Origin: Xanthoparmelia taractica
Taxonomy: Eukaryota > Ascomycota > Lecanoromycetes > Lecanorales > Parmeliaceae
Assembly: GCA_033085395.1 (NCBI GenBank)
Contig: JANQBS010000017.1
Location: 124,001-188,000, forward strand
Reading direction: 5' to 3'
Length of the DNA stretch: 64,000 bases
Position numbers and translations under genes: made by a program. Positions 11,867 through 25,539 of the stretch are shown one piece after another. The notes beneath the pieces are model-generated. The model saw only the letters and a program-made list of their open reading frames with translations, was not told the DNA's origin and did no database searches. The first letter of the stretch is position 1; each line of letters begins with the position of its first letter.

Positions 11867-13371
11867 ACCCTCTTGAACACGCCAACCAGCATTCTCCGAT
11901 ATCCCCAAAGTAACCCAAACCCCACGGGAAGATCGACTGCAACCGCGTTTAAGGGAACAAGGCCACCTATCGCGTTGCAGACTACTATTCTCTTCCCCAG
12001 ATCTACACAATCGTTCGCATCAGGGCAGCGACGTCAGGTGATCGTCTACCCAAACCCCACCGTTGGTCGCGCAAGCTACCACTGGGAATTTTATGCGACT
12101 TTCGGCCTGGCAGAGAGCTATCAAAAGTTGAAATCCTACAACGTGCGCCTTAAGCCTTTTTAGTTAGACCTCCCCCCCCCCCTCCCTCCACAGCAACGCA
12201 GACCATCATGTCTTTGTTGTCAGCGTTTGAATAGCCACGACGCGTTTAATTTCGTCCATTGACCTGTCTAACTATGAGGCAACCAACAGGCTCAACTCTA
12301 ACCGGAGCACCATACAGACATAGACTGGTGCAATCCTACGGCGTTCTGCGTTGTTGTTATTGCACGGCTGTCGCAAGAAAGCAAACCAGAATTACACGAG
12401 ACTTGCATACCCGACAGCGTTTGCATACTTTAACAATAGAAGCGCTTCAACACCGCCCAAGTTTCATAAACCCAACCCACACGCCGTTCATATACCCAAA
12501 GCCTCCGAAACACTGTCCATAGAAAATCATTCCAGACGTCATTTAACTATTCATAAGTCTTACCACAGTTACGCTGGGATACCCAACACGTTCTATTGAT
12601 CGACAAAGGTATGTTTTTCGGCACCTCCGCCCCTCCGCGCGCGCGCTACACTCTGCCAACGCATCAAATCAAACACCGCTCTTTGCCAATGAACCCCCCC
12701 CCCCAAATGCCTTGCCTTGCTTCAACACTTTCAACACTTTCAACCCCGCTCTTTTATGTCGTGCCCATATCTATTAATATGTTAACCAATGCTAACACAT
12801 TTCTGGCTTACGAAGCCGAACAGTTGACGCTCCGAAGCTTTGGCTCTGATTGCCTGCCTCGCTTCATATCTGGTGTGCTGTTTGAAGATTTACCCTGTAA
12901 AAGGTGGCAACAAAACCTTACCCCAGATAATCCACCATTAAGCTCTCGCACCGCCTCATACCTACCCCGAAAGGTCGACATCGCAGGCAATTCTTGGTGC
13001 TAGTGTAAACGGATCAAGAAGTGGTTAGTGGGGTCAATATTCCCTCAATTTCAATCTCGTTGTCTAGCGCCATTAGGTGACCGTTGAGGTGATTGAAAAA
13101 TCAGTGGCCAGCAGTTATCGTGCCAACCTTTGAGTCACGAGGAAGGTTGACAGCGCACGCGAATCGTGGAGCGTACGGAGAATTCGCTGCATAGAAGCCC
13201 AACCACCGCCTCACTCAACAGCTTTCCGTCACCCAGCCTCCGTCACGCCTTATCGTATAGTACGGACCGCAAATCATTAAAAGCACAAGGAATCTTCGGG
13301 CGATTCAATACACTTTTTTGTTATTGTCAAGAGGAAATTACTTGGGTGAGTTTCCCAATTTCTTCCTTCGT

Positions 13372-13378
13372 CCAATCA
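13372..13378 (+). promoter_or_regulatory. CCAATCA box in the hapB leader
   Basis: Third exact CCAATCA, about 315 bp upstream of the hapB ATG. A related CCAATCC follows at 13444. Confidence 0.35.
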
Positions 13379-13507
13379 AACCCGATTTCTACGTGCTGGA
13401 GACTAAGATAGGCCAGGGCTGCAGCTCCGCGCATAAACATCGTCCAATCCACGCAGCCGGCTGGCCCCGCCGCGAAGGCTCTGCGGAGACCCAAAGAGTA
13501 GCTTCTT

Positions 13508-13514
13508 CCAATCA
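13508..13514 (+). promoter_or_regulatory. CCAATCA box in the hapB leader
   Basis: Fourth exact CCAATCA, 179 bp upstream of the hapB ATG and upstream of the probable leader intron. Confidence 0.35.
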
Positions 13515-13570
13515 TAACCAGAGACGTCGGCGCTGCAGTCGTGACATCTTCAAGTCCCCGCACATACTTG

Positions 13571-13628
13571 GTAAGCTTCCCCGTGGACTACCCTTTTCAG
13601 CCTATCCGACGCTGATTCGCGTGTGCAG
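13571..13628 (+). other. probable 5' UTR intron of hapB
   Basis: Donor gtaagc at 13571, branch-like ctgat about 15 nt before the acceptor gtgtgcag ending at 13628, total 58 nt. It lies 64 bp upstream of the hapB ATG, so it would not affect the protein. Confidence 0.5.
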
Positions 13629-13692
13629 GCACAGACGCCATTCACGAGTTACATAACAAACATACATAAACCTACTCGACCAGGTTCCATCC

Positions 13693-14787
13693 ATGATGGA
13701 TTACGCGCAGCCTCAGACACATTCTTACGGCCAGCATCCGCACGCGCCGCACATGCAGGCCTACTCCAATGCGCAACAGAGTCCAACGATTACCTCTCCA
13801 CCCAGCCAACCACCACACATGCAGCATCAACCACAGGCCTCTGCCATCCTGCCCTCTCAAGGACACGCTTACCAGACGCAGCAACCTCCTCAAGCAAACC
13901 ACACGGGCCTCAATTATCCCCCAGCATACGTTGGCCAGCAAAACATGCACCAACCGAACTACATGACGCCAGGCCAAGCAGCAGCCATGGCTACCGCAGC
14001 CGCGTCAGGGCAGCAGCAGAGTTACGGCTATCCGATGCCGCAGACTTCGATGGCTGGGTCACCGCGAATGGGGGGCATCGCGGTCAAAAACGAGCGAACA
14101 CCACGGTCCCCACCGCAGGTGCCAAATTCAATGGGAACTCTGCCTTCGCAGGTCTCACAGAACCATAGGATGTCTCAAGGTCACCTGGGACACTCGGTCA
14201 GTAGCCCACACGGCCCGAGCGCGCAAACAGTGATGATGGGCCATCAGCCTCCACGGAACTCTGCACCTCCCCAGATGCCACCGCCTCCGCAACACCATGC
14301 GCCTTCTCCTGAAGCTGGCCCTACGGGTGCCGAAGAGGCACCACTCTATGTCAACGCGAAACAATTTCATCGGATTCTGAAGCGACGCGTGGCCCGCCAG
14401 AAGCTGGAAGAGGCACTTCGGCTCACGTCAAAGGGTCGCAAGCCATACCTGCATGAGTCGAGACATAAGCATGCGATGCGGCGACCAAGAGGACCCGGAG
14501 GAAGGTTCCTGACGGCCGAGGAAGTCTCACTGATCGAAAAAGGCGAAGGCGGAGAGCTGCAGAAGTATGCTCCCAAAGTCCTGGAGAATATGAACAACCA
14601 GGAGTCCGACACCTCAGGCCCCGCCAAGTCGAGCAACTCTGCTGGGTCCAAGAGAAAGTCCGGCGCTCTGGAGGACGACGAGAACGCATCGCCGAGCAAA
14701 AAGACCAAGGTCGAACCGGCGAAGGATACACCAAGCGGTGAGAGCGAAGAGGCGGATGAAGAGGACGAGGGCGACGATGAAGCATAA
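13693..14787 (+). CDS. hapB: CCAAT-binding complex subunit HapB (NF-YA/HAP2)
   Basis: A single exon of 364 aa. The first 210 residues are Gln/Pro/His-rich, as in activation-type regions of NF-YA proteins. The conserved domain spans about 216-273: [21 protein letters not shown] (subunit-binding helix, seen here in two overlapping parts), a linker with [17 protein letters not shown], and the DNA-contact part [13 protein letters not shown]. The C-terminus is acidic and contains a basic KRK/KKTK segment that could be a nuclear signal. With HapC and HapE it binds CCAAT boxes. In Aspergillus nidulans hapB is reported to be autoregulated through a CCAAT box, and the four CCAATCA words upstream fit that. 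The start could also be the second Met. Confidence 0.95.
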   Translation: MMDYAQPQTHSYGQHPHAPHMQAYSNAQQSPTITSPPSQPPHMQHQPQASAILPSQGHAYQTQQPPQANHTGLNYPPAYVGQQNMHQPNYMTPGQAAAMATAAASGQQQSYGYPMPQTSMAGSPRMGGIAVKNERTPRSPPQVPNSMGTLPSQVSQNHRMSQGHLGHSVSSPHGPSAQTVMMGHQPPRNSAPPQMPPPPQHHAPSPEAGPTGAEEAPLYVNAKQFHRILKRRVARQKLEEALRLTSKGRKPYLHESRHKHAMRRPRGPGGRFLTAEEVSLIEKGEGGELQKYAPKVLENMNNQESDTSGPAKSSNSAGSKRKSGALEDDENASPSKKTKVEPAKDTPSGESEEADEEDEGDDEA

Positions 14788-15499
14788 TCCGTCGCACAAA
14801 TTCAGGCCATGGGAGTCTTCGAACGACTCGGAGTCTTTTAGGCTCCCTCACGATTTACGCAGCGTTGCTTTTCGAATCAGCACAGCAAATTTGTACCAGT
14901 CAGGGTTTTAATTTCCGTTATCCCCAACTCTCGTTTTGTTGGCACATCATGCAGCTCGCAGATACCCCCTTGCATTTGAAGACGAGCGCCTTTTATGGGA
15001 TTAAGCGTTGGCGAAGGCTAGAGAGATTTTTTCCCTCACTGGGACATAAGGAAAACATTCTGCGGGGATAGGAAGGATGATGTTTATGGAATGGGGGAGG
15101 TACACATCCTTTATGTTGACGACTTTCTTTGTCTTTGTTAGCATGGATACATTATGTATTGATGGAGCGTGCGTGGCGTGGGAAGACTCCGCGATTGTAT
15201 GACCACCATCAACGAGCTTACCCCTAGTTAAATAGCAATCAATGGAGACTGGTCTTCACCATTATGCAACAGAGTACCAGAATCCAGCCCATAGTGAACC
15301 TGTGGAGAAGGGCACGATAATGATGCATTGAAGTTCACGGTGCAAGTTCATGTCGGAGTGAATACTTCTATTACTTTACTGCGTAAAGGTCGAGCCGGTT
15401 TGCCGTAGTCTTGCCACGACACCGAATACCCCGGAAGTTGATGTGTCCCGACCTCACGAGCGCAAGGGAATCCCTTCGTTCTTCCCTCATCAACCATCC
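14788..15499. other. hapB 3' region and VPS10 promoter, no gene
   Basis: Only short frames. It holds the hapB 3' UTR and the upstream region of VPS10. Nothing else is seen. Confidence 0.6.
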
Positions 15500-18400
15500 A
15501 TGATGATTTTACGATGCTCTTCGCCTCTCCTCCTCTCATTCTCTCTTCTCTTACTGCACGCATTATGGCTGACGGGACCGGCCTCCGCGAAAAAAGATGC
15601 TCCACGCATCACCAAGTCCAAAATCGACAACCCTCCCGCAGCCCCACCTCTTTACTTTGAAGATTCAGATGTCATACTTATACTTGATAATGCTGGGAAT
15701 GTAATCAGGTCGGAAGACGCAGGCGAGGAGTGGGGCGTAATCGACGATGTTCCAAAAGGGCAAGCGTGGGACTTGGTGTTGCACCCCTACAACAAAGAGG
15801 TGGCATACGTGTGGGGGAAAGAGACCACACACTGGATGACCGATAATCGGGGCAAGTCATGGCGGAGTTTTGATATCGAGGGGTACCCGGTCCCGTATAG
15901 GCCGCCCTTCAGCTTCCATGCAGCAGACAGCGACAAGGTGGTGGTCAACGTCTGCACGGAATTGTTTGCGTGCAGTGAGATGGCTTTCTACACCAAAGAC
16001 GCCTTCAAAACTCCTCCCATAGAGCTGAGGAAGGATACCAGAGGCTGCGTGTTTGCCAAGTCAACGCCGCAGTTTCAGACAAGTGCAGATGACAAGGACG
16101 AGGATCGAGTGGTCTGCGTTGTGAAGGGACGGTACGCGAGTCCTTGGTCGACGAGAGACAACCGGCTTGTGGTCTCGGACGATTACTTCGACGAGGAGGA
16201 AGAGGAGCCTGTTCTCGAAGGCGACCGTACTGTCCAAGGGATTATCAACATTGCTGTCGTGAAGGGGTATTTAGTCGCTGCGGCAAGTGCCAAAGGCACA
16301 GATGAGCTGGCTATGTATGTGACGGATGATGCGCAGACATGGCACAAAGCTGTGTTCCCCAATGATCATAAGCTGGAGGAAGATGCCTACACCATCCTGG
16401 AGAGTACCAATTATAGCATCCAGGTGGATGTCATGACTACGTCGCCGATCAATGCGATGGGGGTGCTCTTTACCAGCAACTCGAACGGGACCTACTTTAC
16501 CCGAAACATTGAGCATACAAACAGGAACTACAAGGGCATCGTGGACTTTGAGAAGATTGCAGGGATCCAAGGGATCGTGATGGTGAATGTAGTGGACAAT
16601 TGGAAGGACGTGGAACAATCGCCCCTCGCTGATAAGAAGATCAAGAGCCAAATCAGTTTCGACGACGGGAGGACATTCCAGCCACTCACCACCGACGACA
16701 ACGACGAAATACATCTCCACTCTGTGTCACAGATGACTAACTCGGGCAGGGTATTCTCAAGTCCTGCCCCTGGGCTTGTCATGGGAGTTGGTAACAAAGG
16801 CAAATCTCTCAAGGAATACGAAGAATGTGACCTATATGTCTCCGATGACGCGGGCTTGACCTGGCGCAAAGCATTAAAGGAACCTCACAAATATGAGTTT
16901 GGTGACAGGGGTTCCGTCTTGGTGGCTATATACGACGCAGGTTCCACGGACACCATCCAGTATTCTCTGAATCATGGCAAATCCTGGGAGAAGGCAGACA
17001 TTGGTGACAAAGTTCGTGCCAAGCTACTCACAACCACGCCCGACTCTACCAGTCTGAAGTTCTTCCTCGTGGCTACTACCGTTGGAGGATCAGACATGGA
17101 GTACATGGCAATCGCTATCGATTTTGCTGAACTTCATGAAAGAGAATGCAAGGACAACGACTTCGAAGGGTGGTCTGCGCGCGTGGACGAAAAGGGAGAT
17201 CCGACTTGCATCATGGGTCAGACACAAGGGTACCGCAGACGCAAGGCCGATGCCGATTGTTTCGTGAATGAAGAGTTTAAGGACCCTGTGCCGGAGTTCA
17301 AGCCTTGCGCTTGCGCCAAAGAGGACTTCGAATGCGACTACAACTTCCTTCCCAATGAGGATGGAAGCGGGTGCGTTCCGGCTGGAACTCTGCCAGTGCC
17401 TAAAGATCAGTGCGATAGTCCCGACGCCAAGTATACGGGCAGCTCTGGCTTCCGGCTTATCCCTGGTAATGGCTGCGATCGAAAAGGCAAGGGTGCTGTC
17501 GCTTTGGACGAGGAAATAGAGCGATCTTGCAATGATACCATCAAGCCACCCGCAAGTGGACAAATTACCAGAGAGCTTACATCTTTCCGTGCAAGACGCT
17601 TCGAAGAGTACTTTTACTTGGAGAGAACCGACAGGAGTACGGGTACTGACGAAACAGTTGTCATGCGGACGGATGAGCGTGAGGTCTATATTACCAACGA
17701 TGGTGGTAAGACCTGGGATCAGATTCTTAAGGACGAAGAGATCACGGCCATTTACCCTCACCAATACTTCAACGATGTAGTCTATTTCCTTACGGGCAGC
17801 AAGAAAGTGTTTTATTCGATCAATAGAGGCGCCACTTATGGTCACTTCGAAGCCCCGGCAGAGCCCACTCGAGACAAGCTTCAGATCCTGAGTTTCCATG
17901 CTGACTACAAAGACTGGCTCATCTGGACTGGTGCAGTGGACTGCGATGGATCCAGCAAGAGCACTTGCCATAACGTTGCGTTCTTCAGCGAAGACAGGGG
18001 TGCCACTTGGGAACATAGGTTGTATTATGTCAACAAGTGCGAGTTCATCAAGGAGGAAGGCCGGGGAGGCAACGAGAAGCTCGTGTACTGCGAGCAGTAC
18101 CAAGACGAGAACCCGGACAACCCTTTGCAGCTGAAGTGGAGCGACAACTGGTTCGCCGATGACCACAAGCCGTTCGACGATATCATTGATTTCGCCACCA
18201 TGTCTGAGTTCATCGTTGTAGCTGCCCGACGGGAAGATGATCGTGATGCTCTTACATGCCATACCAGCGTGGATGGCAAGACGTTCGCCGATGCAAGATT
18301 TCCGCCAAGCTTCGAGGTGCCAGCTCAGAAGGCTTACACAGTGTTGGATAGCTCTACACACGCGGTTTTTCTTCACGTAACGGTCAATAATCGCGAAGAG

Positions 18401-20020
18401 TCTGAGTACGGTTCGGTCATCAAGAGTAACAGCAATGGTACATCTTACGTCATGAGTCTCAACGGTGTCAACAGGAATAGTCGAGGATATGTCGATTTCG
18501 AGAAGATGCTTGGCCTTGAAGGAGTCATTCTGGTCAATACCGTTGCTAACATTGGCGAGGCTGATCAGGGCAAATCCAAAAGACTAAGGACCTTGATTAC
18601 GCATAACGACGGTGCTCAATGGGCACCTTTGCAGGCCCCGTCTAAAGATGCCGAGGGCCGTAAATACCAGTGTGATCCTAGGGACACCTTGAAATGTTCC
18701 CTACATCTTCACAGCTACACTGAGCGTCGGGATCCGCGCGCTACATTTTCGTCTCCGTCAGCCATTGGTTTGATGATGGGTGTCGGTAACGTTGGCCAGT
18801 ACCTGGGCAGAAAACCCGATGCCGATACTTTCATCACTCGAGACGGCGGCGTTGAATGGCACCCTGTCAAGAAAGGCAATTACATGTGGGAGTATGGTGA
18901 CCAAGGCTCAATCATCGTCATCGTCGAAGAGGACCTCCCTACTCGATCTGTGTTCTTTACGTTGAACGAAGGCATCGACTGGCAAGAATATGTGTTTGCC
19001 GACGCCGACTTTACAGTTGCGGCCATCTCTACTGTTCCTTCGGACAAGTCGCGGAATTTCATTCTGTGGGGTCAGGATAGCTCGAGAGGCAGTAACGTTG
19101 CCACGGTCAATCTTGACTTTACAGGCTTGGCGGACAAGCGATGTGAACTCGACGAGAAGAATCCAGAGAAAGGTGACTATTACCTCTGGGAACCCAAGCA
19201 TCCTACGCAGAAAGACAATTGCTTATTCGGACATGTTGCGCAATATCACCGCAAAAGGCCTGAAGCCCAATGTTATAACGGTCTAGATATACAACATCTG
19301 CACAGCATCTCCCGAAACTGTGAGTGCACAAGGGAGGACTTTGAATGGTAAGGCTCTCATATTCAGATCTTTCATTTCGTTCGGACATAGAATCCTGCTA
19401 ATGTGGCCTCTAGTGACTACAATTTCGAGGTCGGCAATGACGGCTCCTGCCGCCTTGTCCCCGGTCTACCGCCTCCCGATCACAGTCATGCCTGTGTCGA
19501 AAATCCGGAGCTACGGTCCTACTTTGAACCCACAGGCTATCGCCGCACTCCACTCGACACTTGCGAAGGTGGTAAGGAATTAGAGTACACATCGAACGAG
19601 ATACCCTGCGAAGGCCACGAAGACGACTTCGATCGTGAACAGCGTAAGAAGGGCATCGGGGGGTTCTGGTTCTTCATGCTGGTATTCGTCTTACCGGTCG
19701 TCGTGGCAGGAGGGGTTGGGTATTGGGTCTGGACCAACTGGGATGGGAAATTTGGACGCATCAGGCTTGGCGAGTCAGGAAGTGCGTTTGATGCAGATAA
19801 GCCATGGATCGCATGGCCTGTCACGGCGGTCAGTGCCGTGGTTGCTGTTGTCGCTGCGTTACCGCTTCTGATTGCGAGCGCGTGGAGAGGGATCACGGGA
19901 TTGTTCGGGGGTGGAAGAAGGTATACGCAACGGAGTGATTTTGCGAGAGGGGGAAGATACGCAGTCGTTGACCCAGATGAGGACGAGTTGTTGGGTGATG
20001 ATGAGGACGAGGAGGTGTAG
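15500..20020 (+). CDS. VPS10: vacuolar protein sorting receptor Vps10 (sortilin family)
   Basis: Two exons, 15500-19347 and 19414-20020, give 1484 aa. The 66-nt intron (gtaagg, branch gctaat, acceptor ctctag) is fixed by the join EDFE-C-DYNFEV. The reading frame is open upstream to a GTG at 15443, but the first ATG is 15500, followed at once by a second ATG. A signal peptide (LLLSFSLLLLHALWLTG) begins the protein. Two Vps10 modules follow, each with BNR/Asp-box repeats (SDDAGLTW, NDGGKTW, TRDGGVEW) and a Cys-rich 10CC segment. Hydrophobic stretches are at about 1366-1390 and 1414-1440, and the tail is acidic. The receptor carries soluble vacuolar hydrolases from the late Golgi to the endosome. 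Confidence 0.96.
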
Positions 20021-20326
20021 AGGTCGGTAACTGGGAGGTGTAGGATAGTACAGGAAGGGAAAAAGGATAGCGGCATTGAAAGGTGTTTCTCTGGTTTCCA
20101 GGCAAGGAGAGTTGCTAGCGAGCGTGCAATCTTTCTAGGATGTGGTCCATAGCGAAGTTTGACTGTAGTTGCGTAGATACCACTCGTTTTTCGCACAACA
20201 GCGTTCACCCGATTATCAACATACCTACTTATTAGCTTAAATTTTCATACTGTCCGAACTCAAACCTTCGTTCCTCCAACCTCCCCTCTTTTTAGAACCC
20301 AGCTTCACTATATCAAAGTCCGGAGC
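20021..20326. other. VPS10/CDD1 intergenic, no gene
   Basis: Contains the VPS10 3' end and the cytidine deaminase promoter. Nothing else is recognised. Confidence 0.6.
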
Positions 20327-21711
<1,385 letters not shown>

Positions 21712-22128
21712 TAAGAATGGGCAGAGCGATGAGATGGGGGACGAATAATAGGTTGGGGCTATTGCAATCGAAAAAAGGGGTTTGGTGCATGGCAGAATAG
21801 GAGCGGCGGACTAAGAGGAGATGGGTGGAGTATATGGTCGAGAACAGTGCAGATTGATGACGTTTGGGCTTTAGGTTTTGGTCTTATTGGAGCCCAAAAG
21901 TCACATGAATCGAGGATGACGCTTCGACCGGAGGAGGTTATGGCCCTTGGTCTTGGTGCTTATGAGTTTTGGGGATAATGACAGGTGGCTGTGCAGAAAG
22001 GGATATCGGCATTGGAACATTGCATGATCTTGGCGATACATACATCTATCTAGGCTTTTCTCATGCTCACATTATCGTTGCAAAGATCCTCGGGAAGCAC
22101 GCACAGATACGTCCCTTCCGACAAGACC
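21712..22128. other. convergent 3' region of CDD1 and eIF3d
   Basis: Tail-to-tail intergenic sequence; no gene, terminator motif or repeat recognised. Confidence 0.6.
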
Positions 22129-23971
22129 CTACTCCTCATCCCCACCCGCCTCTGTCCCTTCAACCTCCTCGCCGTCCTCCTCAAATGTCCCCACAGGCAC
22201 CTCATACAATCTTAATAACGCCTTGTTTGGATCCTTCACCAGGACGTATTTGCCATCCTTCATATTCCGGCACATATCTACAATGGTCCGGACGATGCCC
22301 CAACCATTAGCGAGGTTGAGATTCATTTGTTCGGCGAATTTGCGAGGATCATAACCCACGACGCCGAGGATGACATGCCGGTCGGGGATTTTGGGAGAAG
22401 CTCGGGATACGAACCTATCATTGATCGGTTAGCAGGTGGTATGGAGGACGTAGGCGGAAAGAAGCATACCCGAGTTTCATCACGTCTGCGCCAGCCAATA
22501 TAGCTTGCGTAGCCCATCTCGCCAATTTGCAGCTGTTATTCTTCATCTCCGTTGCTACCACCGCACCACGTTGGCTCGTAAGTTTGGTCCGCCAGTCGAG
22601 GGCCCCACCGCTGCCTTGTGCCTTATGGTCAAACTCGTTCAATGCTTTCAGGGTGAGCAGTTGATCTTCGCCGCTGATGTTGTTCTTCACAACCGCATCG
22701 ATCTCTGTGCGGACGATCAGATGCAGAGGATCTTCGTCCTTCTCGAGCGAGAGGTCGAAGCGTCTGTATTTGTAGGCTTTCGATGCTAAAGGTTCGGTCT
22801 CTTCTGATGGGTTGTAAAAAGGGTTCTCGTGCTGCATTTCCAGCTTGCTCGTTTCGCTTTCCATAACGGTTTGATTCGCAAAGTTGTGATTGATAAAGGT
22901 GGCCTCGAGCGCCAATGCACCGGGAAAATTAATGCTGTCTTTGTTGCCCTCGCTCGCTTCTAAGGGTGCGTCCGCCGCATTCTCATTAACAGATACCATA
23001 TCCAGGGACGAGCCGTCTCGTTTGTCGAGATACAGTTTGCTACCTTGCTTCGTGATGACTAAGTCCCAACTGTAGACGGACCGAGGGGCGCACATGAGCA
23101 TGGAGAGGATGTTATCGGTAGCGAAGATGGTGGCCTCATCTTTCTCGGCCAGTTCTTGAATTATAGGATCTGAAGAAGTGGTGACATTGTACGCAGCGCG
23201 ATCCACAACGTTGAGTTTCCGCTCCGTGTTCTTGACCGGAGGCTTATCGTAGCTGCGGTCGTAGTAGTAGAGGAAACCGTAGCTATCGATGTCTTCTCCA
23301 GCTGAAGTTTCGAGGTTGAGCTTCAGTAGCCGGGCGAAGTCGATCTCTTCTAACATCACCCAGTCAGGTTTGATGTTCACAGAGGAGTCACGATTCCGTT
23401 GAGGCTTGTCATAATCCTTCCAGCCGAATCTCCGGCCCCCTCGTCCGCCTCGAGCTCCTCCCCGTTGGTCGTATAGGTAGGCTTGTTGACCACCACGGCC
23501 GCCCACTCTTGAGTTCTGAAATGTGCCTCGTCCTCCACGTTGGTCGCGCCCACCTCGTCCTCGGCCTCGGAATATGGTGCCACCGCCACGCCCGAAGCCT
23601 CGAGTCTTGGTCGAAGTGCGAGTATTGTCTACCACAGAAAAGGATGATTCATCTTCCGCGACTTGAACTGCGAACAGGCTAGATGTGCCAGCACCGTAAA
23701 CTTGCTGATCTGTGTATACTGTCAATTTCGAGCCTCTTCAAGTACGCCTTTGAGACACTATACCCCGGTAATTACGGTTATATTGCTGCCTCCCTCCTCG
23801 TCCATCCCTATCTTTGCCCTCCGTTGTCCAGTCCGCCATGCGACCCAGTTTGTCTCCCTTAGAGTATGGTGCGTAGGGGACACCATCCACAAGAGCATCT
23901 GTGGTGGTGGGAGGGCCCCATGAGTCTTCGTCTGGCAGGGCCTTGACGATTGAGGAGAGAGAGATAGGCAT
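22129..23971 (-). CDS. eIF3d: translation initiation factor eIF3 subunit D
   Basis: Three exons on the minus strand, 23971-23764, 23709-22470 and 22414-22129, give 577 aa, normal for the family. Introns of 54 and 55 nt (gtatag...acacag; gtatgc, branch gctaac, acceptor gatag) restore NYRDQQVYG and KLGFVSRAS. The N-terminus holds the conserved [18 protein letters not shown]. An RGG/FRG-rich segment at about 105-165 precedes the conserved core, including [13 protein letters not shown] and the end region [21 protein letters not shown]. The tail is acidic. eIF3d is a peripheral subunit of eIF3 that contacts mRNA on the 40S ribosome and has cap-binding activity in animals. The start faces TRS23 over a 338-bp divergent promoter. 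Confidence 0.95.
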
Positions 23972-24309
23972 GTTGCAGGTTGAATGATTGAAAACCCGTT
24001 GAGGTCAAAAAGTTCGTGAATAGCTTCGCCGCTTCGGCTAATCAACGGTGGTTAAAATACGCCCTATTCTCAATTAGCCTCTTTCTAGGGCAAGAACAAC
24101 CGTTTCTTCCTCCGTCTCGTCCTCGTGCTGCCCCCCCCCTCGTCCTTCCTTTACCAGCAAGCATGCGATGATCCGAGACTTTCGTCGAAATGCCCCATAT
24201 TCCAAGCAAGGCGACATGAAAGAAAACACACAAAGGAATACGAAGCTGAGCTCATGAATATTTGCAATGCTGCATTAGCCCACAGCATTCGTTGCCAGAG
24301 CTCGATATC
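23972..24309. promoter_or_regulatory. divergent promoter eIF3d / TRS23
   Basis: Head-to-head spacer between the eIF3d ATG (-) and the proposed TRS23 ATG (+). It includes a poly-C run near 24131. No specific factor site is claimed. Confidence 0.55.
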
Positions 24310-24839
24310 ATGTAGGTGAACTATGATCACTTGTAAGCTCTTGCTGAGCATGCAAAGGGTTGTCTACTCCCTTATAATTATCAATAAGGCTGGTGGTTTA
24401 GTCTACAACCGCGACTTCAACAATGCGCTCAACAAGGTCTCCGTAAATGACCTCCTGGTCCTTGCAGGCACATTTCACGGGTACAGTCCATCCCAGATTG
24501 TATCGCGGGTCCATAACTTGATCGAAGCTGACCACTCTAAGCGTCCATGCAATCACCAAGTCTCTCACGCCTTCGTCCCTCGGCGTTCCATCCAACCAGC
24601 GAACCGGCATCGAAGTCCTCGAATCTTCCCACTTCCGCCTTACGTGCTTCCAGACATTTACGGGCACGAAGTTTCTCTTGTTCACGGAACCACACCAGCC
24701 AAATGTCGATGTCATCATGAGGAAGGTGTACGAATTGTATGCGGATTATGTGACCAAGAATCCTTTCTATCAGTTGGAAATGCCGATAAGGTGTGAGGCG
24801 TTTGATCGGCATTTGACGACCTATATGAGAGCGAGATGA
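24310..24839 (+). CDS. TRS23: TRAPP complex subunit Trs23/TRAPPC4
   Basis: Preferred model: exons 24310-24311, 24358-24480 and 24542-24839, giving 140 aa. The first intron (gtaggt...gcaaag, 46 nt) splits the ATG and yields MVVYSLIIINKAGG, the usual family start. Without that splice an in-frame ATG at 24350 gives MQRVVYSLIII. Intron 2 (gtacag, branch ctgac, acceptor ctaag, 61 nt) restores TFHGVHAI. The rest shows the sybindin-like fold sequence: GIEVLESSHFRLTCFQTFTG, then TKFLLF and MRKVYELYADYVTKNPFY. Trs23 is a core subunit of the TRAPP complexes, the exchange factors for the Ypt1/Rab1 GTPase at the Golgi. Exons 2 and 3 are secure; the start is not. Confidence 0.88.
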
Positions 24840-25539
24840 TCTGAGAAAGGAAGGAATGGTGTGAACGATCAAAGCTTGGATGCAGTCGAGGGCCTTAACG
24901 TCCAAAGTTGATTACGGAAGAGGCCCCAGACGAGGGTCTCCGGCCCCTAGGACTCCGTTGCACGTACCAAAGGCGCGCATAAGAAAAAACCCAGTGGACG
25001 ACACTTTTACTATTGGAGCTGGGGAGGATATCCCTCCGTTTCAGGCGATCCTTTTGCAAATTCTTAGTGGGGACTTTGTGCACCTGACTCTGAATGTTTT
25101 GGGAGTGTGCAGGTTGTAATCGAAGCCAGACCCGGTTCAGAACATTTACACCACTTGGCAGATGACTATATTATTATCGTCTAGGGTCTGATACATCCCA
25201 TGATACACAACCCATTTCAACATTCCTCGACAAATTTTTGTATCTGTGGCGGTAGCAGTGGGCTGTAGAACTGGTCAACATCTGGTGATAGACTTATCAC
25301 AACTCCCACACCACTCTAACGTTAGCAATGCTTTCCTTCCTGCAAGTCCATTTTATCGGGTTCCTCTCCAGTTAACGGTCACGGTGCCAATTGGCCGCAC
25401 TCTTCAGCTAGCCATATGTAGTATAGCTTCTTAGCTTGGCGGGAGACTTAAATCTGCACCTCGGCAGCAGCCTTGATAAAATTTTAGTTATCCTTCTACC
25501 CAAACGATCATATTCCAGTAGCATCATCCTTTGGTGACC
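24840..25539. other. intergenic, no supported gene
   Basis: It separates TRS23 and RPB4. A 79-codon frame from 24880 has no recognisable family and overlaps another open frame on the opposite strand. I do not call it a gene. Confidence 0.5.

Larger units (their letters stand above)
9932..13570. other. long intergenic and leader region upstream of hapB
   Basis: No gene was recognised. From about 11600 the sequence looks like a promoter and transcribed leader: TATA-like tatatatta near 11630, pyrimidine tracts, poly-C runs near 12172 and 12695, a short direct repeat ttcaacact at 12721-12744, and several short ATG frames that would act as uORFs. A strong donor-like gtatgt at 12609 may start another leader intron, but I could not assign an acceptor. 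Confidence 0.5.

Noticed and set aside
17090..18376. 428-codon open frame on the minus strand inside VPS10
   Set aside because: Fully antisense to a certain, conserved exon; no domain. Long shadow frames are common opposite G/C-ending codons.
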